A stretch of 64,000 nucleotides of DNA, from positions 1 through 64,000 of the forward strand of contig NZ_JAKZAH010000014.1 of NCBI RefSeq assembly GCF_023156245.1, given 5' to 3'. Positions 29,908-41,226 of the stretch are shown piece by piece (position 1 is the stretch's first letter; every line of letters begins with the position of its first letter). Both the position numbers and the translations under genes were made by a program. Source of the stretch: Marinobacter bryozoorum. GTDB lineage: Bacteria; Pseudomonadota; Gammaproteobacteria; Pseudomonadales; Oleiphilaceae. The notes below the pieces were generated by a model. That model did not search any database. It was given only the letters and a program-made list of their open reading frames with translations, and was not told where the DNA came from.

Positions 29908-30282
29908 ATGAACCAATACTTCCAACAGCGTGGCGCTTCCACCCTGGGTATCCTGGTTGCGGTGCTGTTCTTTGCCAGCCTGCTGACACTGGTGATCAAA
30001 CTGGGCCCCGCCTACCTTGATGACTACACTGTTCAGGGAGCCCTTGAAGGCCTCGACGGTGAAGAAGGGCTGTCCAAGATGACACCGGCGGATGTGCGGC
30101 GCCTGGTGACCAAGCGCCTGAGCGTCAACAATGTTGACGGCTTCAATGCCAAGGACATCCAGATTGAAAAGGATGGTGATATCGTAATCATCACCCTGGA
30201 TTACGAAGTCCGCACCCATGTGGTATCCAATGTGGATGCGGTAATCAGTTTCAATCACTTCTACGAGCTGACAGGACAGTGA
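29908..30282 (+). CDS. DUF4845 membrane protein
   Basis: A 124-residue protein with one N-terminal membrane segment (about 9-30) reading like a type IV pilin-like N-terminus ([19 protein letters not shown]), then a periplasmic domain. Its position between lepB and rnc is conserved in Pseudomonas and relatives, where the family is called DUF4845. The function is unknown. The ATG at 29908 is preferred over an earlier in-frame one at 29893. Its stop overlaps the rnc start. Confidence 0.85.
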   Translation: MNQYFQQRGASTLGILVAVLFFASLLTLVIKLGPAYLDDYTVQGALEGLDGEEGLSKMTPADVRRLVTKRLSVNNVDGFNAKDIQIEKDGDIVIITLDYEVRTHVVSNVDAVISFNHFYELTGQ

Positions 30283-30971
30283 TAAACCAACCCGACCTGG
30301 ACAGACTGCAACGTCGCATAGGCTACCAGTTCAACGATCCGGAACTGCTCTTGCTGGCGATGACCCATCGCAGCTTCGGTAACCAGAATAACGAGCGGCT
30401 GGAGTTCCTTGGTGACTCGCTGGTAAACATGATCATTGCCGAGCACCTGTACCATCACTTCGAGCGGGCCCGGGAAGGGCAGCTGAGTCGCCTGCGGGCG
30501 AGGATGGTAAAGGGCGTGACCCTGGCGGAAATCGGCCGTGAGTTCGAACTGGGCCAGTACCTGCGGCTGGGATCGGGTGAAATGAAAAGTGGTGGTTTCC
30601 GCCGGGACTCGATCCTGGCCGATGCCGTTGAGTCGATTATCGGTGCCATCTACCTGGACAGCAGTTTCGATACCTGCCGGGAGCGGGTGCTGTCCTGGTT
30701 CGACAAGCGCCTGGAGCGCCTGGATATCCAGGATACCCAGAAAGACCCCAAGACCCGCCTGCAGGAATACCTGCAGTCGCGACAATTTCCGCTGCCCCGG
30801 TACGATGTGATCTCGGTCGATGGCGAAGCCCATGCCCAGACCTTCCATGTGTCCTGTGCCATGCCTTCACTTGACCGCAAGACCACCGGCGTCGGCAGCA
30901 GCCGTCGTATCGCCGAGCAGCAGGCCGCCCGTGCTGCTCTCAGGCAGCTGGGTGTGGAGACCAACGAATGA
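30279..30971 (+). CDS. rnc: ribonuclease III
   Basis: RNase III cleaves double-stranded RNA, including rRNA precursors. The 230-residue protein starts at GTG 30279, overlapping the previous stop by four bases. The catalytic signature [10 protein letters not shown] is at about 38-47, with the second acidic pair in [11 protein letters not shown]-terminal double-stranded RNA-binding domain (about 155-225) is complete. It overlaps era by four bases (ATGA). Confidence 0.97.
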   Translation: MINQPDLDRLQRRIGYQFNDPELLLLAMTHRSFGNQNNERLEFLGDSLVNMIIAEHLYHHFERAREGQLSRLRARMVKGVTLAEIGREFELGQYLRLGSGEMKSGGFRRDSILADAVESIIGAIYLDSSFDTCRERVLSWFDKRLERLDIQDTQKDPKTRLQEYLQSRQFPLPRYDVISVDGEAHAQTFHVSCAMPSLDRKTTGVGSSRRIAEQQAARAALRQLGVETNE

Positions 30972-31885
30972 ATGACATTACCCGGCCCGACAACGCCGAC
31001 AGCCGCTGCGGTTTTGTGGCCATCGTAGGCCGCCCCAATGTAGGCAAGTCCACGCTGCTGAACCATATCCTGGGTCAGAAGCTCAGCATTACCTCCCGCA
31101 AGCCCCAGACCACCCGCCACCAGATCCTGGGTATCAAGACCGAGGGACCGGTCCAGGCCATCTACGTGGACACCCCGGGTATGCACGAGGAAGAGCCCCG
31201 GGCCCTGAACCGTTACATGAACCGCGCCGCCTCTGCCGCCCTCAAGCACGTGGATGTGGTGGTGTTCGTGGTGGACCGCCATCACTGGACCCCGGCGGAC
31301 GAGATGGTGCTGAACAAGCTGACTCACCTGACCTGCCCGGTGATCCTGGCGGTGAACAAGGTGGACAAGCTGGAGAAGCGGGAAACCCTGCTGCCGGTAC
31401 TGGAAGAGCTGGCGGCAAAGCGGGAGTTTGCCGAAATCATCCCCATGTCCGCGTTGAAGGAACAGAACATCGAACCCCTGGAAGAAGCGGTCTCCCGCTT
31501 TCTGCCGCAGAGTGTCCACTTCTACCCGGATGACCAGATCACCGACCGCAGCGAGCGCTTCGTGGCTGCCGAGATGGTACGGGAAAAGATTACCCGCCAG
31601 CTGGGGGCCGAACTGCCGTATTCAGTGGCAGTGGAAATCGAGGAATTCCGCCACGATGGCAAGACCCTGCACATCTCGGCACTGATCCTCGTTGAGCGGG
31701 AAGGGCAGAAGAAGATCGTCATCGGTGACAAGGGGGAGCGACTGCGCCGAATCGGTCAGGAGGCCCGTGCCGATATGGAGCGCATGTTTGACGGCAAGGT
31801 CATGTTGCGGCTGTGGGTCAAGGTAAAGCGTGGCTGGGCCGACAGCGACCGGGCCCTGAAAAGCCTGGGTATGCACGACAGCTGA
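30968..31885 (+). CDS. era: GTPase Era
   Basis: Era is a small GTPase that binds the 3' end of 16S rRNA during 30S maturation. The 305-residue protein has G1 [10 protein letters not shown]3 DTPG, G4 NKVD, and a C-terminal KH domain whose GxxG reads [12 protein letters not shown]. rnc-era-recO overlap or nearly touch, which fits one transcript. Confidence 0.97.
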   Translation: MNDITRPDNADSRCGFVAIVGRPNVGKSTLLNHILGQKLSITSRKPQTTRHQILGIKTEGPVQAIYVDTPGMHEEEPRALNRYMNRAASAALKHVDVVVFVVDRHHWTPADEMVLNKLTHLTCPVILAVNKVDKLEKRETLLPVLEELAAKREFAEIIPMSALKEQNIEPLEEAVSRFLPQSVHFYPDDQITDRSERFVAAEMVREKITRQLGAELPYSVAVEIEEFRHDGKTLHISALILVEREGQKKIVIGDKGERLRRIGQEARADMERMFDGKVMLRLWVKVKRGWADSDRALKSLGMHDS

Positions 31886-31892
31886 GGGCGTG

Positions 31893-32615
31893 ATGGCAGG
31901 GCAGGTACAACAGGAGCCCGCCTATGTGCTGCACCGGCGCCCCTTCCGCGAAACCAGTCTGCTGGTAGACCTGCTGACCCTGAACCACGGCAAGGTCGGT
32001 GTGGTGGCACGGGGCGCCAACAGCGCCCGCAGTGCCCTCAAGGCGCAGCTGCAACCCTTCCAGCCCCTGCTGGTGGACTGGACCGGCCGCGCCGATCTCA
32101 AGACCCTGACCCATACCGATACCCGCCCGGGCGCTAAGCTCGGCAATGGCACAGCATTGTACAGCGGGTTCTACCTGAACGAACTGTTGCAGAAACTGCT
32201 GTCTCCCTTTGACCCGGCCCAGGAGCTGTTTGCGGCGTACATCGAGGCCCTCGATCAACTGGCGTCAGCGGACGGCGACGTGGAACCGGTACTACGCCAG
32301 TTTGAAATGGCCCTGGCCGACAGCCTCGGATACGGCTTCACCTGGGATGAGGCCACCGATCTCGGGCAACCGGTCCAGGCCGGCCAGCGCTATTGTTACG
32401 ATCCCCAGCAGGGCATACTGGCTACCCCGGTGGAGCATACCCGCTTGCGGGGACTGCCTGGCCAGGCACTATTGGCACTGGCCTCAGGCGATCTCCATAA
32501 CCCCGAAGCCCGGCGGGTCGCAAAACAGGTCATGCGGTCGCTGACCGACTTTTTGTTACAGGGTAAGCCTCTGAACAGTCGTGCCCTTTTTAGCGGGCGT
32601 TCAGGCTCGGCCTGA
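31893..32615 (+). CDS. recO: DNA repair protein RecO
   Basis: RecO works with RecR to load RecA at gaps coated with SSB. The 240-residue protein has the N-terminal OB fold ([19 protein letters not shown]) and a helical C-terminal domain ending SRALFSGR. The zinc-binding cysteines seen in some RecO proteins are absent, as in E. coli. I prefer ATG 31893 over the adjacent GTG 31890. It lies between era and pdxJ, the standard order. Confidence 0.94.
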   Translation: MAGQVQQEPAYVLHRRPFRETSLLVDLLTLNHGKVGVVARGANSARSALKAQLQPFQPLLVDWTGRADLKTLTHTDTRPGAKLGNGTALYSGFYLNELLQKLLSPFDPAQELFAAYIEALDQLASADGDVEPVLRQFEMALADSLGYGFTWDEATDLGQPVQAGQRYCYDPQQGILATPVEHTRLRGLPGQALLALASGDLHNPEARRVAKQVMRSLTDFLLQGKPLNSRALFSGRSGSA

Positions 32616-32656
32616 TTTCCATCCATCCCCGTATTGATCAACACAGGACGGCAGCC

Positions 32657-33391
32657 ATGAAAGATCGTGTATTGCTCGGAGTCAACGTCGACCACGTGGC
32701 CACCCTCAGGCAGGCCCGGGGCACCCGCTTCCCGGACCCGGTCCAGGCGGCCATGGTGGCAGAGGAGGCCGGTGCCGATGGCATCACCATCCATCCCCGG
32801 GAAGACCGTCGCCACATCCAGGACCGTGACGTGCTGCTGATGCGCCAGACCCTGAATACCCGCATGAACCTGGAGATGGCGGTCACCGATGCCATGCTCA
32901 GTTTCGCCGAGAACGTACGGCCGGAATGCGTGTGCCTGGTGCCGGAAAAGCGGGAGGAACTGACCACAGAGGGCGGCCTGGATGTGGACGGCAACGAGGA
33001 ACGGGTGGCCCGGGCCTGCGACCGGCTGGCTCGCATCGGAGCGGAGGTTTCCCTGTTCATCGACCCGGACCCGGTTCAGATTGACGCCGCGGTGCGTTGT
33101 GGTGCCCCGGTAATCGAGCTCCATACCGGCGAATACGCCGAGGCAGATACGCCAACAGAGCAGGCCCATACCCTTGAAAACCTCAAGCAGGCGGTGGAAT
33201 ACGCCCGGCGCAAGGGACTGGTGGTCAATGCTGGTCATGGGCTGAACTACCACAACACCCTTGCGGTGGCGGCCATTCCCGGCATCAATGAGCTCAATAT
33301 CGGCCATGCCATCATCGCCCGGGCGGTGTTTACCGGCCTGAAAGAGGCGGTCCGGGATATGCGGGCGATTCTGGACCAGGCTCGCAGTTAG
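32657..33391 (+). CDS. pdxJ: pyridoxine 5'-phosphate synthase
   Basis: PdxJ condenses 1-deoxyxylulose 5-phosphate with 3-amino-2-oxopropyl phosphate to make pyridoxine 5'-phosphate. The 244-residue TIM-barrel protein shows the phosphate-binding and active-site segments [24 protein letters not shown], and the C-terminal [10 protein letters not shown] and ELNIGHAII. It closes the lepA-pdxJ run. No acpS gene follows; the next gene is barA on the other strand. Confidence 0.97.
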   Translation: MKDRVLLGVNVDHVATLRQARGTRFPDPVQAAMVAEEAGADGITIHPREDRRHIQDRDVLLMRQTLNTRMNLEMAVTDAMLSFAENVRPECVCLVPEKREELTTEGGLDVDGNEERVARACDRLARIGAEVSLFIDPDPVQIDAAVRCGAPVIELHTGEYAEADTPTEQAHTLENLKQAVEYARRKGLVVNAGHGLNYHNTLAVAAIPGINELNIGHAIIARAVFTGLKEAVRDMRAILDQARS

Positions 33392-33518
33392 TGCGGTTTG
33401 GCCGGTGAAAGCCTGTCAGAATTCGGGAGTGGGGTACAGGAGGGGTAAGCTTTTCTTACGGGAAAAGTACCCCCATGGCCTTGGCCTCTTCACGAAAGCC
33501 CCCAGGCTGGAACAAAAG

Positions 33519-36395
33519 CTAAACAGGATTCACCTCATCACTACGCCGAAACAAAGCCTGCCAGTCCGTCTGATCACCCCAGATATCCAGTCGCTCCATC
33601 GCGGCCAGAAGATTATCTCGTAACGACTCCACATCCTCGTTGCGGCGTTTGAGGGCCGTTTCGAACTGCTCCGAGGCCTCCCTCAATTCCGGAACACCGC
33701 AATATCGCGTCGCACCGTGCAGTTTGTGCACGCATTCCAGGACCGCATCGTAGTCCTCCGCGGCCCAGCATTGGCGAATGGTGGCCTGGTCCGGTCGCAG
33801 TTGCTCCAGCAGCATGCTGAACAACTCCTCGGCCAGGTCTACCTTGCCGGCGGCCAGGCGAATGCTCTCCGCCACATCCACCACCGGCTTCTGCCGCCGT
33901 CGGGTAGACGGCCGCAAGGGGCGGCGAGTGTCCCGGAACTGCGCTATGTTGTCCTGGCGCCGGCTGGCCTCGGGAGGCTGGTAGCCAGTGAAGTCCGCCA
34001 GGGTATCCATCAGTTGCTGACTGTTGACCGGTTTGGCGAGGTAACCGTCGAAACCTTGCTGCATCAGCCGCTCCTGTTCGTCTGCCAGGGCGTGGGCGGT
34101 GAGGGCAATAATGGCGCTGCGGTGGTGGGAGTCATCCAGTCCCCGCAGGCGTGCCGTGGTTTCAACGCCGTCCATGCCGGGCATCTGCAGATCCATGAAA
34201 ATCAGATCGAAGCCCTGGCTGCGGGCCTTGCTCAGGGCCTCAAAGCCGCTGGCGGCGCCCTCGGCGGGAATGCCGCAATCATTGAGCAGGGTAAGCACCA
34301 GTTTCAGGTTGGCTTCGTTGTCGTCCACCGCCATGACCCGGGGCTGGTTCGAAGACTGCCTCGGTGGCGGCAGTGCGGCACCGGGGCGAGCCTGGTCCAC
34401 TGGTCGTTGGCGGGCATCAATACCGTGTACCAGCATTAACAGCTCATCATACAGGGGCTCACGGCAAACCGGCTTCGTCAGGTGCCCACTGGTCAGGCCG
34501 GAGAGCGCCGTATCGTGGGTTTCCAGGGTCGGTGTCAGCAACAGGGTGCGGCAGTCCCGGTCCACTTCCAGCTTGTGGATCAGTTCCCGGTACTGGCTGG
34601 AGTTGAGCAGGTTCCGGCTGATGCCAACCATGGCCAGGGCAAAGCCGGACTGGTTCTGCTGGGCTTCTTCGACCCGTTCCAGCAAGTCAGCCGGTGACCC
34701 GGCTCGCACTACCTGCATGCCCCAGTCCCGCAGTGTGTGCTCTACCGCCAGGCCACTGGTTTTCTGTTGCTCCAGGTAGATCACCCGCTCCCCTCGCAGG
34801 GCATCGTGGGGCAGTGAGGCATCGGTGCGGGTGGACAGTTCCGTCGTCAGGGTGAACCAGAAGGTGGAGCCCTTGCCCAGTTCGCTTTCCAGGCTGATGG
34901 TGCCGCCCATCTCTTCCACCAGGCGCTTGGATATGACCAGGCCGAGGCCAGTGCCGCCGTACTGGCGGGCCGTGGAGGCATCTGCCTGGCTGAACGCGTT
35001 GAACAGTGACTGCTGCTGGGCCCGGGACAGGCCCACGCCGGAGTCGGTAATACTGATGCGCAGGGTGACCTGGTTGGTTTCCGTGTCCTCGGCTTCCAGG
35101 CTCGCCCGCAGCACTACTTCGCCGGTCTGGGTGAACTTGATGGCGTTGTTGACCAGGTTGGTGATCACCTGCTTCACCCGCAGCGGATCCCCCATGATGT
35201 TGTCGGGCACGTCGGCGTAGACCAGGTGCACCAGGTCCAGGTTCTTGCTGTGTGCCGCGGGCGCCAGCATTACCATGACCTCCTCGACAATTTCCCTGAG
35301 ATGGAAGGGCACCCGGTCGAGGATCAGTTTGCCGGCCTCGATCTTCGAGAAATCCAGGATGTCATTGATAATGGTCAGCAGGATTTCCGAGGACTTGCGA
35401 ATGGTGTTCAGGTGCTCTGCCTGCTGTTTCTGCAACGGGCTTTTCAGCAGCAGTTCGGTGAAGCCGATAATGCCGTTGAGCGGAGTGCGGATTTCGTGGG
35501 ACATGTTGGCCAGGAATTCCGACTTGATGCGGCTGGCCTCCAGGGCGTCCTTGCGGGCGAAGTCCAGCTCGATGTTCTGGATTTCGATCGTTTCCAGGGT
35601 TTCCCGCAGGTCTTCGGTGGCCTGGTCGATGTTCTGCTGCATTTCGGCCTGGGCCTTGCTGAGTTCCTCGGCCATTGCATTGAGGCCGGACTCCAGCTGC
35701 TCGAACTCGGGCCCGGCGCCCGTGTGTACCCGGGTATCCAGGTGACCTTCCTTGAGGCGCGCAACCGCGCGGTTGAGTTCGAAGACCGGTTCGGTGAACG
35801 ATCGGCTAAGGCGCAGCGCAATAGCCAGGCTCAGGAGTACTCCGGCAACGATCATCAGCAGAGAAATGAACAACGCCTTCCAGGTTTCCTTTTCGGTGCG
35901 CACATGGGACATTTCCACTGCGGCCCAGCCGATGGGTTCCAGGGTATCCGGCGGTGCGCTGCGGGACTCCAGGTCCAGCAGGTTTTCCAGCATCAGGTCC
36001 TGCAGGTACACCGGGGAAATGAATACCGTGTTGCCAGCCGAGGGCCAGTGGGAAACCGCCGTCCGGGGAAATTCCTCGAGCTTTTCAAAGGTGCTGGCGG
36101 GACCGGTGTGGAGCAGGCGCTCCTGGCGGGCGTTATAGAAGGTGATGGAGCGAACGTCCTGCTCTTCCAGCAGGGCGTTGGACAGGCTGCTCAACAGGCT
36201 GCGGTTGGCGGTGAACATCCCGTATTCGGCGGCTGCTGCCAGTTGCCGGGACAGGGAGTCGCCACGGTCGTCCAGCAACTGGTTGATGTTCTGCACCCAG
36301 CTCCAGGTAAAGAAGAGCCCCAGCAATACCGTTGTGATCAGCGTGGGAACCAGGGTGACCAGCAGGACTTTTTTTCGAATACCCCAACGACGCAT
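33519..36395 (-). CDS. barA: hybrid sensor kinase BarA/GacS
   Basis: BarA/GacS phosphorylates the response regulator UvrY/GacA and controls small-RNA-based CsrA/RsmA switching. The 958-residue protein has TM1 (about 12-32), a periplasmic sensor, TM2 (about 173-194), HAMP, a HisKA domain with His300 ([11 protein letters not shown]), an ATPase domain ([23 protein letters not shown]), a degenerate receiver (about 536-655), a true receiver with Asp735 ([10 protein letters not shown]), and a C-terminal Hpt domain with His890 (VHKLHG). The family normally has one receiver; the extra, aspartate-free module is also seen in some relatives. It is divergent from cysM, the same order as gacS-cysM in Pseudomonas. 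Confidence 0.95.
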   Translation of the reverse strand: MRRWGIRKKVLLVTLVPTLITTVLLGLFFTWSWVQNINQLLDDRGDSLSRQLAAAAEYGMFTANRSLLSSLSNALLEEQDVRSITFYNARQERLLHTGPASTFEKLEEFPRTAVSHWPSAGNTVFISPVYLQDLMLENLLDLESRSAPPDTLEPIGWAAVEMSHVRTEKETWKALFISLLMIVAGVLLSLAIALRLSRSFTEPVFELNRAVARLKEGHLDTRVHTGAGPEFEQLESGLNAMAEELSKAQAEMQQNIDQATEDLRETLETIEIQNIELDFARKDALEASRIKSEFLANMSHEIRTPLNGIIGFTELLLKSPLQKQQAEHLNTIRKSSEILLTIINDILDFSKIEAGKLILDRVPFHLREIVEEVMVMLAPAAHSKNLDLVHLVYADVPDNIMGDPLRVKQVITNLVNNAIKFTQTGEVVLRASLEAEDTETNQVTLRISITDSGVGLSRAQQQSLFNAFSQADASTARQYGGTGLGLVISKRLVEEMGGTISLESELGKGSTFWFTLTTELSTRTDASLPHDALRGERVIYLEQQKTSGLAVEHTLRDWGMQVVRAGSPADLLERVEEAQQNQSGFALAMVGISRNLLNSSQYRELIHKLEVDRDCRTLLLTPTLETHDTALSGLTSGHLTKPVCREPLYDELLMLVHGIDARQRPVDQARPGAALPPPRQSSNQPRVMAVDDNEANLKLVLTLLNDCGIPAEGAASGFEALSKARSQGFDLIFMDLQMPGMDGVETTARLRGLDDSHHRSAIIALTAHALADEQERLMQQGFDGYLAKPVNSQQLMDTLADFTGYQPPEASRRQDNIAQFRDTRRPLRPSTRRRQKPVVDVAESIRLAAGKVDLAEELFSMLLEQLRPDQATIRQCWAAEDYDAVLECVHKLHGATRYCGVPELREASEQFETALKRRNEDVESLRDNLLAAMERLDIWGDQTDWQALFRRSDEVNPV

Positions 36396-36676
36396 ACGGA
36401 TTTTCTACCTCTTGCCCGATCCCTGGTTGGCTTCCCTGGTGTGGCCTGGCACTCGAAGCTGGCCTTATAGCCGCCTGGCATGGCCATAGCGGCATCCTCT
36501 ATTGGGCGAGCCGCCCGGATGCGGGTATGATGCGCATCCTGTGTCCTGAACGGCCTTCCAGTACCTGCTTCAGAAGCGCCATAAGTGTAACATAGGCGTG
36601 CAGAAAAGCTGTGAAGGAGTCTTGGATGGCACGGACTCCTGAAGGGCAGCCCATATCGACGAGGAGCGCGAACGCC
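36396..36676. other. divergent promoter region barA-cysM
   Basis: This 281-base gap separates two divergent genes and should hold both promoters. An open frame enters cysM from 36611 but has no family-like sequence before 36677. I see no strong inverted repeat or consensus -35/-10 pair. The segment around 36580-36595 (AAGTGTAACATAGG) is the most AT-rich. Confidence 0.4.
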
Positions 36677-37570
36677 ATGCATTTCCCTACCATCGAGGAT
36701 TATGTCGGTCATACCCCACTGGTTCGCCTGCAGCGAATGCCCGGCGATACCAGCAACGTTGTCCTGGCCAAGCTGGAAGGCAACAACCCTGCCGGCTCGG
36801 TGAAGGACCGGCCAGCCATCAGCATGATCCAGGAGGCGGAAAAGCGCGGCGAAATCCGTCCGGGCGACACCATCATTGAAGCCACCAGCGGCAACACCGG
36901 TATCGCCCTGGCGATGGCGGCGGCGATCAAGGGTTACCGCATGAAGCTGATCATGCCGGCCAACATGAGCGAAGAGCGCCGGGCCTCCATGCGAGCCTAT
37001 GGCGCCGAAATCATTACCGTCAGCAAGGAAGAGGGCATGGAAGGCGCCCGGGACCTGGCGACCCGCATGCAGGAGGAGGGCGAGGGTACCGTGCTGGACC
37101 AGTTCGCCAACCCGGATAATCCGCTGGCCCATTACCGCACCACCGGCCCGGAAATCTGGGAGCAGACCAAGGGCAGGGTGACGCACTTTGTCAGCTCCAT
37201 GGGCACCACCGGCACCATTATGGGTGTGTCCCGCTATCTCAAGGAGCGCAACCCGGATGTGCAGATTATCGGGTTACAGCCGAGGGAAGGTTCTTCCATT
37301 CCGGGCATCCGCCGCTGGCCCGAGGAGTACCTGCCCAGAATCTACGATGCCACCCGCGTTGACCAGGTTCTGGACGTAGGCCAGGACGAAGCCGAGGAAA
37401 CCATGCGGGCGCTGGCCCGTGAAGAAGGTATTTTCTGCGGGGTTTCGTCCGGCGGCTCCATCGCCGCTGCCCTCAAGCTGTCACAGCAGGTTGAAAACGC
37501 TGTCATTGTCGCCATTATCTGTGACCGCGGCGACCGCTACCTGTCTACCGGCGTATTTCCCGGCGCCTGA
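36677..37570 (+). CDS. cysM: O-acetylserine sulfhydrylase B / cysteine synthase B
   Basis: CysM makes cysteine from O-acetylserine and sulfide or thiosulfate. The 297-residue PLP enzyme has the cofactor lysine Lys43 in NPAGSVKDRPA, the TSGNTGIA substrate loop and the C-terminal SSGGSIAA phosphate-binding region. The start at ATG 36677 gives MHFPTIEDYVG, the family beginning. The place next to barA and before rlmD identifies it as cysM rather than cysK. Confidence 0.96.
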   Translation: MHFPTIEDYVGHTPLVRLQRMPGDTSNVVLAKLEGNNPAGSVKDRPAISMIQEAEKRGEIRPGDTIIEATSGNTGIALAMAAAIKGYRMKLIMPANMSEERRASMRAYGAEIITVSKEEGMEGARDLATRMQEEGEGTVLDQFANPDNPLAHYRTTGPEIWEQTKGRVTHFVSSMGTTGTIMGVSRYLKERNPDVQIIGLQPREGSSIPGIRRWPEEYLPRIYDATRVDQVLDVGQDEAEETMRALAREEGIFCGVSSGGSIAAALKLSQQVENAVIVAIICDRGDRYLSTGVFPGA

Positions 37571-37597
37571 TACTTACCGATTTCCAGAGACCTTTAT

Positions 37598-38929
37598 ATG
37601 AGCCGCAGACGCAGGAAACCTCTGCCGAAAGAGCCATTGCCGTGCACCATTGAAACCCTGAGCCACGACGGCCGGGGCATCGCCCGGGAAGAGGGCAAGA
37701 CCCGTTTCGTGGACGGCGCGCTGCCCGGTGAGCGGGTAATGGCCAGGATGATCTCCACCCGCAGCAAGTTCGATGAGCTGCGCACCGAAGAAGTGCTGGA
37801 GGCGTCACCGGAGCGCGCTACGCCGCCCTGTGAATATGCCGATCTGTGTGGCGGTTGCAGCCTTCAACATATGGCTCCCGACGCCCAGATCCGGTTCAAG
37901 GAGAACACCCTGCGGGAGCACTTTGCCCATTTCGGGGGCATTGAGCCGGAGCAGTGGATCGAGCCCATGCGTTCGCCGCCGCTGGGTTACCGGCGCAAGG
38001 CGCGCCTTGGGGTGCGCTTCGTCAGCAAGCGGGATTCGGTACTGGTGGGCTTCCGGGAGAAGCGCAACAGCTTCCTGGCAGATATTGACCGTTGCGTGGT
38101 GCTCGATCCCCGCATTGGCGAGCGCATCGATGATTTGAGAAAGCTGATTTATCGGATGGAGGCTTTCCAGAACATCGCCCAGGTAGAAGTGGCCTGTGGC
38201 GATGACGTGGCCACCATGATCTTCCGTAACATGGTACCCCTGAGTGACGCTGATCGCGCGGCCCTGGTGGCCTTCGGCCAGGCCCATGACTTGCATATCT
38301 ACCTGCAGCCCAAGGGGCCGGATACCGTGCACCGCATCTGGCCGGAAACCGGCGAGGAGCGGCTCAGCTATCAGCTACCGGAATTTGACCTGACCATGAA
38401 GTTCCATCCCATGGACTTCACCCAGGTTAACGCCGACATTAACCAGCGCATGGTACACCGTGCCATCGACTGGCTGGATGTGCAGCCCGGTGACCGGGTG
38501 CTGGATTTGTTCTGCGGCCTTGGCAACTTTACCCTGCCACTGGCTCGCAAGGCGGGCCAGGTGGTTGGCGTGGAAGGTGACGATGCCATGGTTGTGCGCG
38601 GGCGTGAGAATGCCGAACTTAACGGCCTTTCCAATGTCACGTTCCACGGCGCCAACCTGCAGGGCGACTTCACCGGTGAAAGCTGGGCCACCGAAGGCTT
38701 CGACCGGATTCTGATAGATCCGCCGCGGTCGGGTGCCCAGGAAATCTGTGAGCATCTCACAGCGTTTGGCGCAAAGCGCATTGTGTATGTTTCCTGCAAC
38801 CCGGCCACCCTGGCGCGGGATGCGGGTGTAATTGTCAGTAAGGGGTATCGCCTGGTACAGGCGGGCGTGATGGACATGTTCCCTCACACCACCCACGTGG
38901 AATCCATCGCCCTGTTCGAAAAAATCTGA
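37598..38929 (+). CDS. rlmD: 23S rRNA (uracil(1939)-C5)-methyltransferase RlmD
   Basis: RlmD methylates U1939 of 23S rRNA using S-adenosylmethionine. The 443-residue protein has a TRAM domain (about 10-70), four cysteines for a [4Fe-4S] cluster ([10 protein letters not shown], plus a later Cys), the SAM-binding [10 protein letters not shown] and the catalytic nucleophile in [12 protein letters not shown]. It lies in the conserved run cysM-rlmD-relA-mazG. Confidence 0.97.
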   Translation: MSRRRRKPLPKEPLPCTIETLSHDGRGIAREEGKTRFVDGALPGERVMARMISTRSKFDELRTEEVLEASPERATPPCEYADLCGGCSLQHMAPDAQIRFKENTLREHFAHFGGIEPEQWIEPMRSPPLGYRRKARLGVRFVSKRDSVLVGFREKRNSFLADIDRCVVLDPRIGERIDDLRKLIYRMEAFQNIAQVEVACGDDVATMIFRNMVPLSDADRAALVAFGQAHDLHIYLQPKGPDTVHRIWPETGEERLSYQLPEFDLTMKFHPMDFTQVNADINQRMVHRAIDWLDVQPGDRVLDLFCGLGNFTLPLARKAGQVVGVEGDDAMVVRGRENAELNGLSNVTFHGANLQGDFTGESWATEGFDRILIDPPRSGAQEICEHLTAFGAKRIVYVSCNPATLARDAGVIVSKGYRLVQAGVMDMFPHTTHVESIALFEKI

Positions 38930-38988
38930 GAGCGAACTGAGCATGGCAAGGGCATGGCCCGGTAAAGGACACTAACGGCAGCAAAAGC

Positions 38989-41226
38989 ATGGTAAAGGTA
39001 CGGGAAGACTACGCGGTTACCGCAGATGGACAGGTGGATATCGAAGGCTGGGTAAGGCAGATCGAAGCCCAGACCCGCCTTGAGAATCCGGACCAGTTTC
39101 GCCGGGCCTGTGAGCTCAGCGCGGAAATCGATCGCCGGGCCGTGGAAGAGGACCGACTGTGGGCACCGGGTGCCAGCAGCTTCCACACCGGTATTGAAAT
39201 GGCCCAGGTGCTGGTGGAGTTGCACCTGGACCAGGCCAGCTTGGTGGCGGCCATCCTTTACCGTGCCGTGCGCGAAGGCCGTATAGAGCTGGACGAAATC
39301 CGGAAGGAATTCGGTGACGAAGTGGCCGGCCTGATCCAGGGTGTGGTGCAGATGGCGGCAATCTCCGCTATCCATCACCCCCTGAAAGGGACCGTACTGG
39401 GCCAGACGGAAGGCCAGCTGGATAATGTCCGCAAGATGCTGGTCACCATGATCGACGATGTCCGGGTGGCCCTGATCAAGCTCGCAGAGCGGACCTGTGC
39501 CCTGCGGGCCGTCAAGAACGCTGTCTACGAAAAGCGCATGCGGGTCGCCCGGGAAGTCTTCGATATCTACGCGCCCCTGGCCCACCGCCTGGGTATCGGG
39601 CATATCAAGTGGGAGCTGGAAGACCTGTCCTTCCGCTACCTGCACGAGACCGCGTACAAGAAGATCGCCCGCCAGCTGGACGAGAAGCGCCTGGACCGGG
39701 AAGGCTATATCCAGAAGGTGCTCAAGGACCTGGGCGATGAATTGCGCCGTTCCGGTATCCAGGCGGAACTGGCCGGCCGGGCCAAGCACATCTACAGCAT
39801 CTGGCGGAAAATGCGCCGCAAGGGCATCGACTTCTCCCAGGTTTATGACGTGCGGGCCGTACGCCTGCTGGTGCCGGAGGTACGGGACTGCTACGGGGCG
39901 CTGGGCATCGTCCACAGCCTGTGGCGCCATATTCCCAACGAGTTCGACGACTACATTGCCAACCCCAAGGAGAACGGCTACCAGTCTCTCCACACCGCCG
40001 TCATCGGGCCCGAGGGTAAGGTGATGGAGGTGCAGATTCGTACCCACAAGATGCATGAAGAGGCAGAGCTTGGGGTTTGTGCCCACTGGCTCTATAAAGG
40101 TACGGATACCGGCAACCGCTCCACCGGCTATGAGGCCAAGATCAACTGGCTGCGTCAGGTGCTGGAATGGCAGGAGGAGCTGGGTGACCTGTCTGGCCTG
40201 GCGGATCACCTTACCGGTGATATTGCGTCAGACCGTGTCTATGTCTTTACGCCGGAAGGCCATGTGGTGGACTTGCCCCAGGGCGCCACACCGGTGGACT
40301 TTGCCTACCGTGTGCACACGGAGGTGGGGCATGCCTGTCGGGGCGCGCGGGTGAATGGCCGCATCGTACCGTTGACCTACCCGCTGAAAACCGGCGACCA
40401 GGTCTATATCCTTACGTCAAACAACCAGGCTCCGAGCCGGGACTGGCTGAACCCCAGCCTGGGTTATATCCAGACCTCCCGTGCCCGCGCCAAGGTCACC
40501 CACTGGTTCAAGCAGCAGCACCGGGACCAGAACATTGCCGACGGCCGGGCCATCCTGGAAGACGAATTCAAGCGCTTGTCCCTCTACGACGTGAGCCTGG
40601 ACGAGCTGGCCCGCAAAGTGAACTATCCGGGCGCCGCGGACATGTTTGCCGCTGTCGGTGCCGGTGACCTGCGTCCTACCCATGTGGCCCACGTGGCCCA
40701 GGAGATGCTTGAGCCCCGGGAACAGCAGCTTGACCTGAAACTGCTGGGCAGCCGCAAAGGTCAGTACGAGACCGATTCGGATATCCAGATTCGTGGCGTG
40801 GGCAAGCTCAAGACCCAGGTCGCCAAGTGTTGCAAGCCGTTGCCGGGTGACGCCATCGGCGGTTATATCACCGTTGGCCGTGGCGTAACGGTGCACCGCC
40901 AGGACTGCCTGACGTTCCTGCACCACAAGGAATTCGAGCCCAACCGCATTATCGAGGTCAGTTGGGGCGGCCGCCCGGAAGCCACCTACCCGGTGGACAT
41001 CGAGATCGAGGCCTATGACCGCTATTGTCTGCTGCGGGATATTACCCAGGTGCTGACAGCCTCGCGCAGTAATGTGCTGTCCCTGAACACCTTGTCGAAT
41101 ATCGATGAGAACACGGCAACCATGCTGGTCACAGTGGAAATCCGAACCCTGGAACAGCTGGCCCGGCTGCTCGCCCAGATCCGGAACCTGCCCAACATCA
41201 TTGAGGTGAGGCGCAAGCGATCATGA
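38989..41226 (+). CDS. relA: GTP pyrophosphokinase RelA
   Basis: RelA makes (p)ppGpp on ribosomes holding uncharged tRNA. The 745-residue protein has a hydrolase-like N-terminal domain in which the His-Asp pair is lost (LVAAILYRAVREGRI in place of an HDVVED-type motif), so hydrolysis is not expected. The synthetase domain (about 240-350) includes NPKENGYQSLHTAV. TGS (about 405-465), zinc-finger/RIS (cysteines in AKCCKPLPGD) and C-terminal ACT domains follow. This marks it as RelA and not SpoT. It overlaps mazG by four bases. Confidence 0.97.
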   Translation: MVKVREDYAVTADGQVDIEGWVRQIEAQTRLENPDQFRRACELSAEIDRRAVEEDRLWAPGASSFHTGIEMAQVLVELHLDQASLVAAILYRAVREGRIELDEIRKEFGDEVAGLIQGVVQMAAISAIHHPLKGTVLGQTEGQLDNVRKMLVTMIDDVRVALIKLAERTCALRAVKNAVYEKRMRVAREVFDIYAPLAHRLGIGHIKWELEDLSFRYLHETAYKKIARQLDEKRLDREGYIQKVLKDLGDELRRSGIQAELAGRAKHIYSIWRKMRRKGIDFSQVYDVRAVRLLVPEVRDCYGALGIVHSLWRHIPNEFDDYIANPKENGYQSLHTAVIGPEGKVMEVQIRTHKMHEEAELGVCAHWLYKGTDTGNRSTGYEAKINWLRQVLEWQEELGDLSGLADHLTGDIASDRVYVFTPEGHVVDLPQGATPVDFAYRVHTEVGHACRGARVNGRIVPLTYPLKTGDQVYILTSNNQAPSRDWLNPSLGYIQTSRARAKVTHWFKQQHRDQNIADGRAILEDEFKRLSLYDVSLDELARKVNYPGAADMFAAVGAGDLRPTHVAHVAQEMLEPREQQLDLKLLGSRKGQYETDSDIQIRGVGKLKTQVAKCCKPLPGDAIGGYITVGRGVTVHRQDCLTFLHHKEFEPNRIIEVSWGGRPEATYPVDIEIEAYDRYCLLRDITQVLTASRSNVLSLNTLSNIDENTATMLVTVEIRTLEQLARLLAQIRNLPNIIEVRRKRS

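Noticed and set aside
35226..36470. 414-codon plus-strand frame opposite barA
   Set aside because: It is antisense to a well-supported sensor kinase with clear domains, and its own translation is biased and matches nothing.
38884..40209. 441-codon minus-strand frame opposite relA
   Set aside because: It covers the coding sequence of a secure RelA and has no family features.
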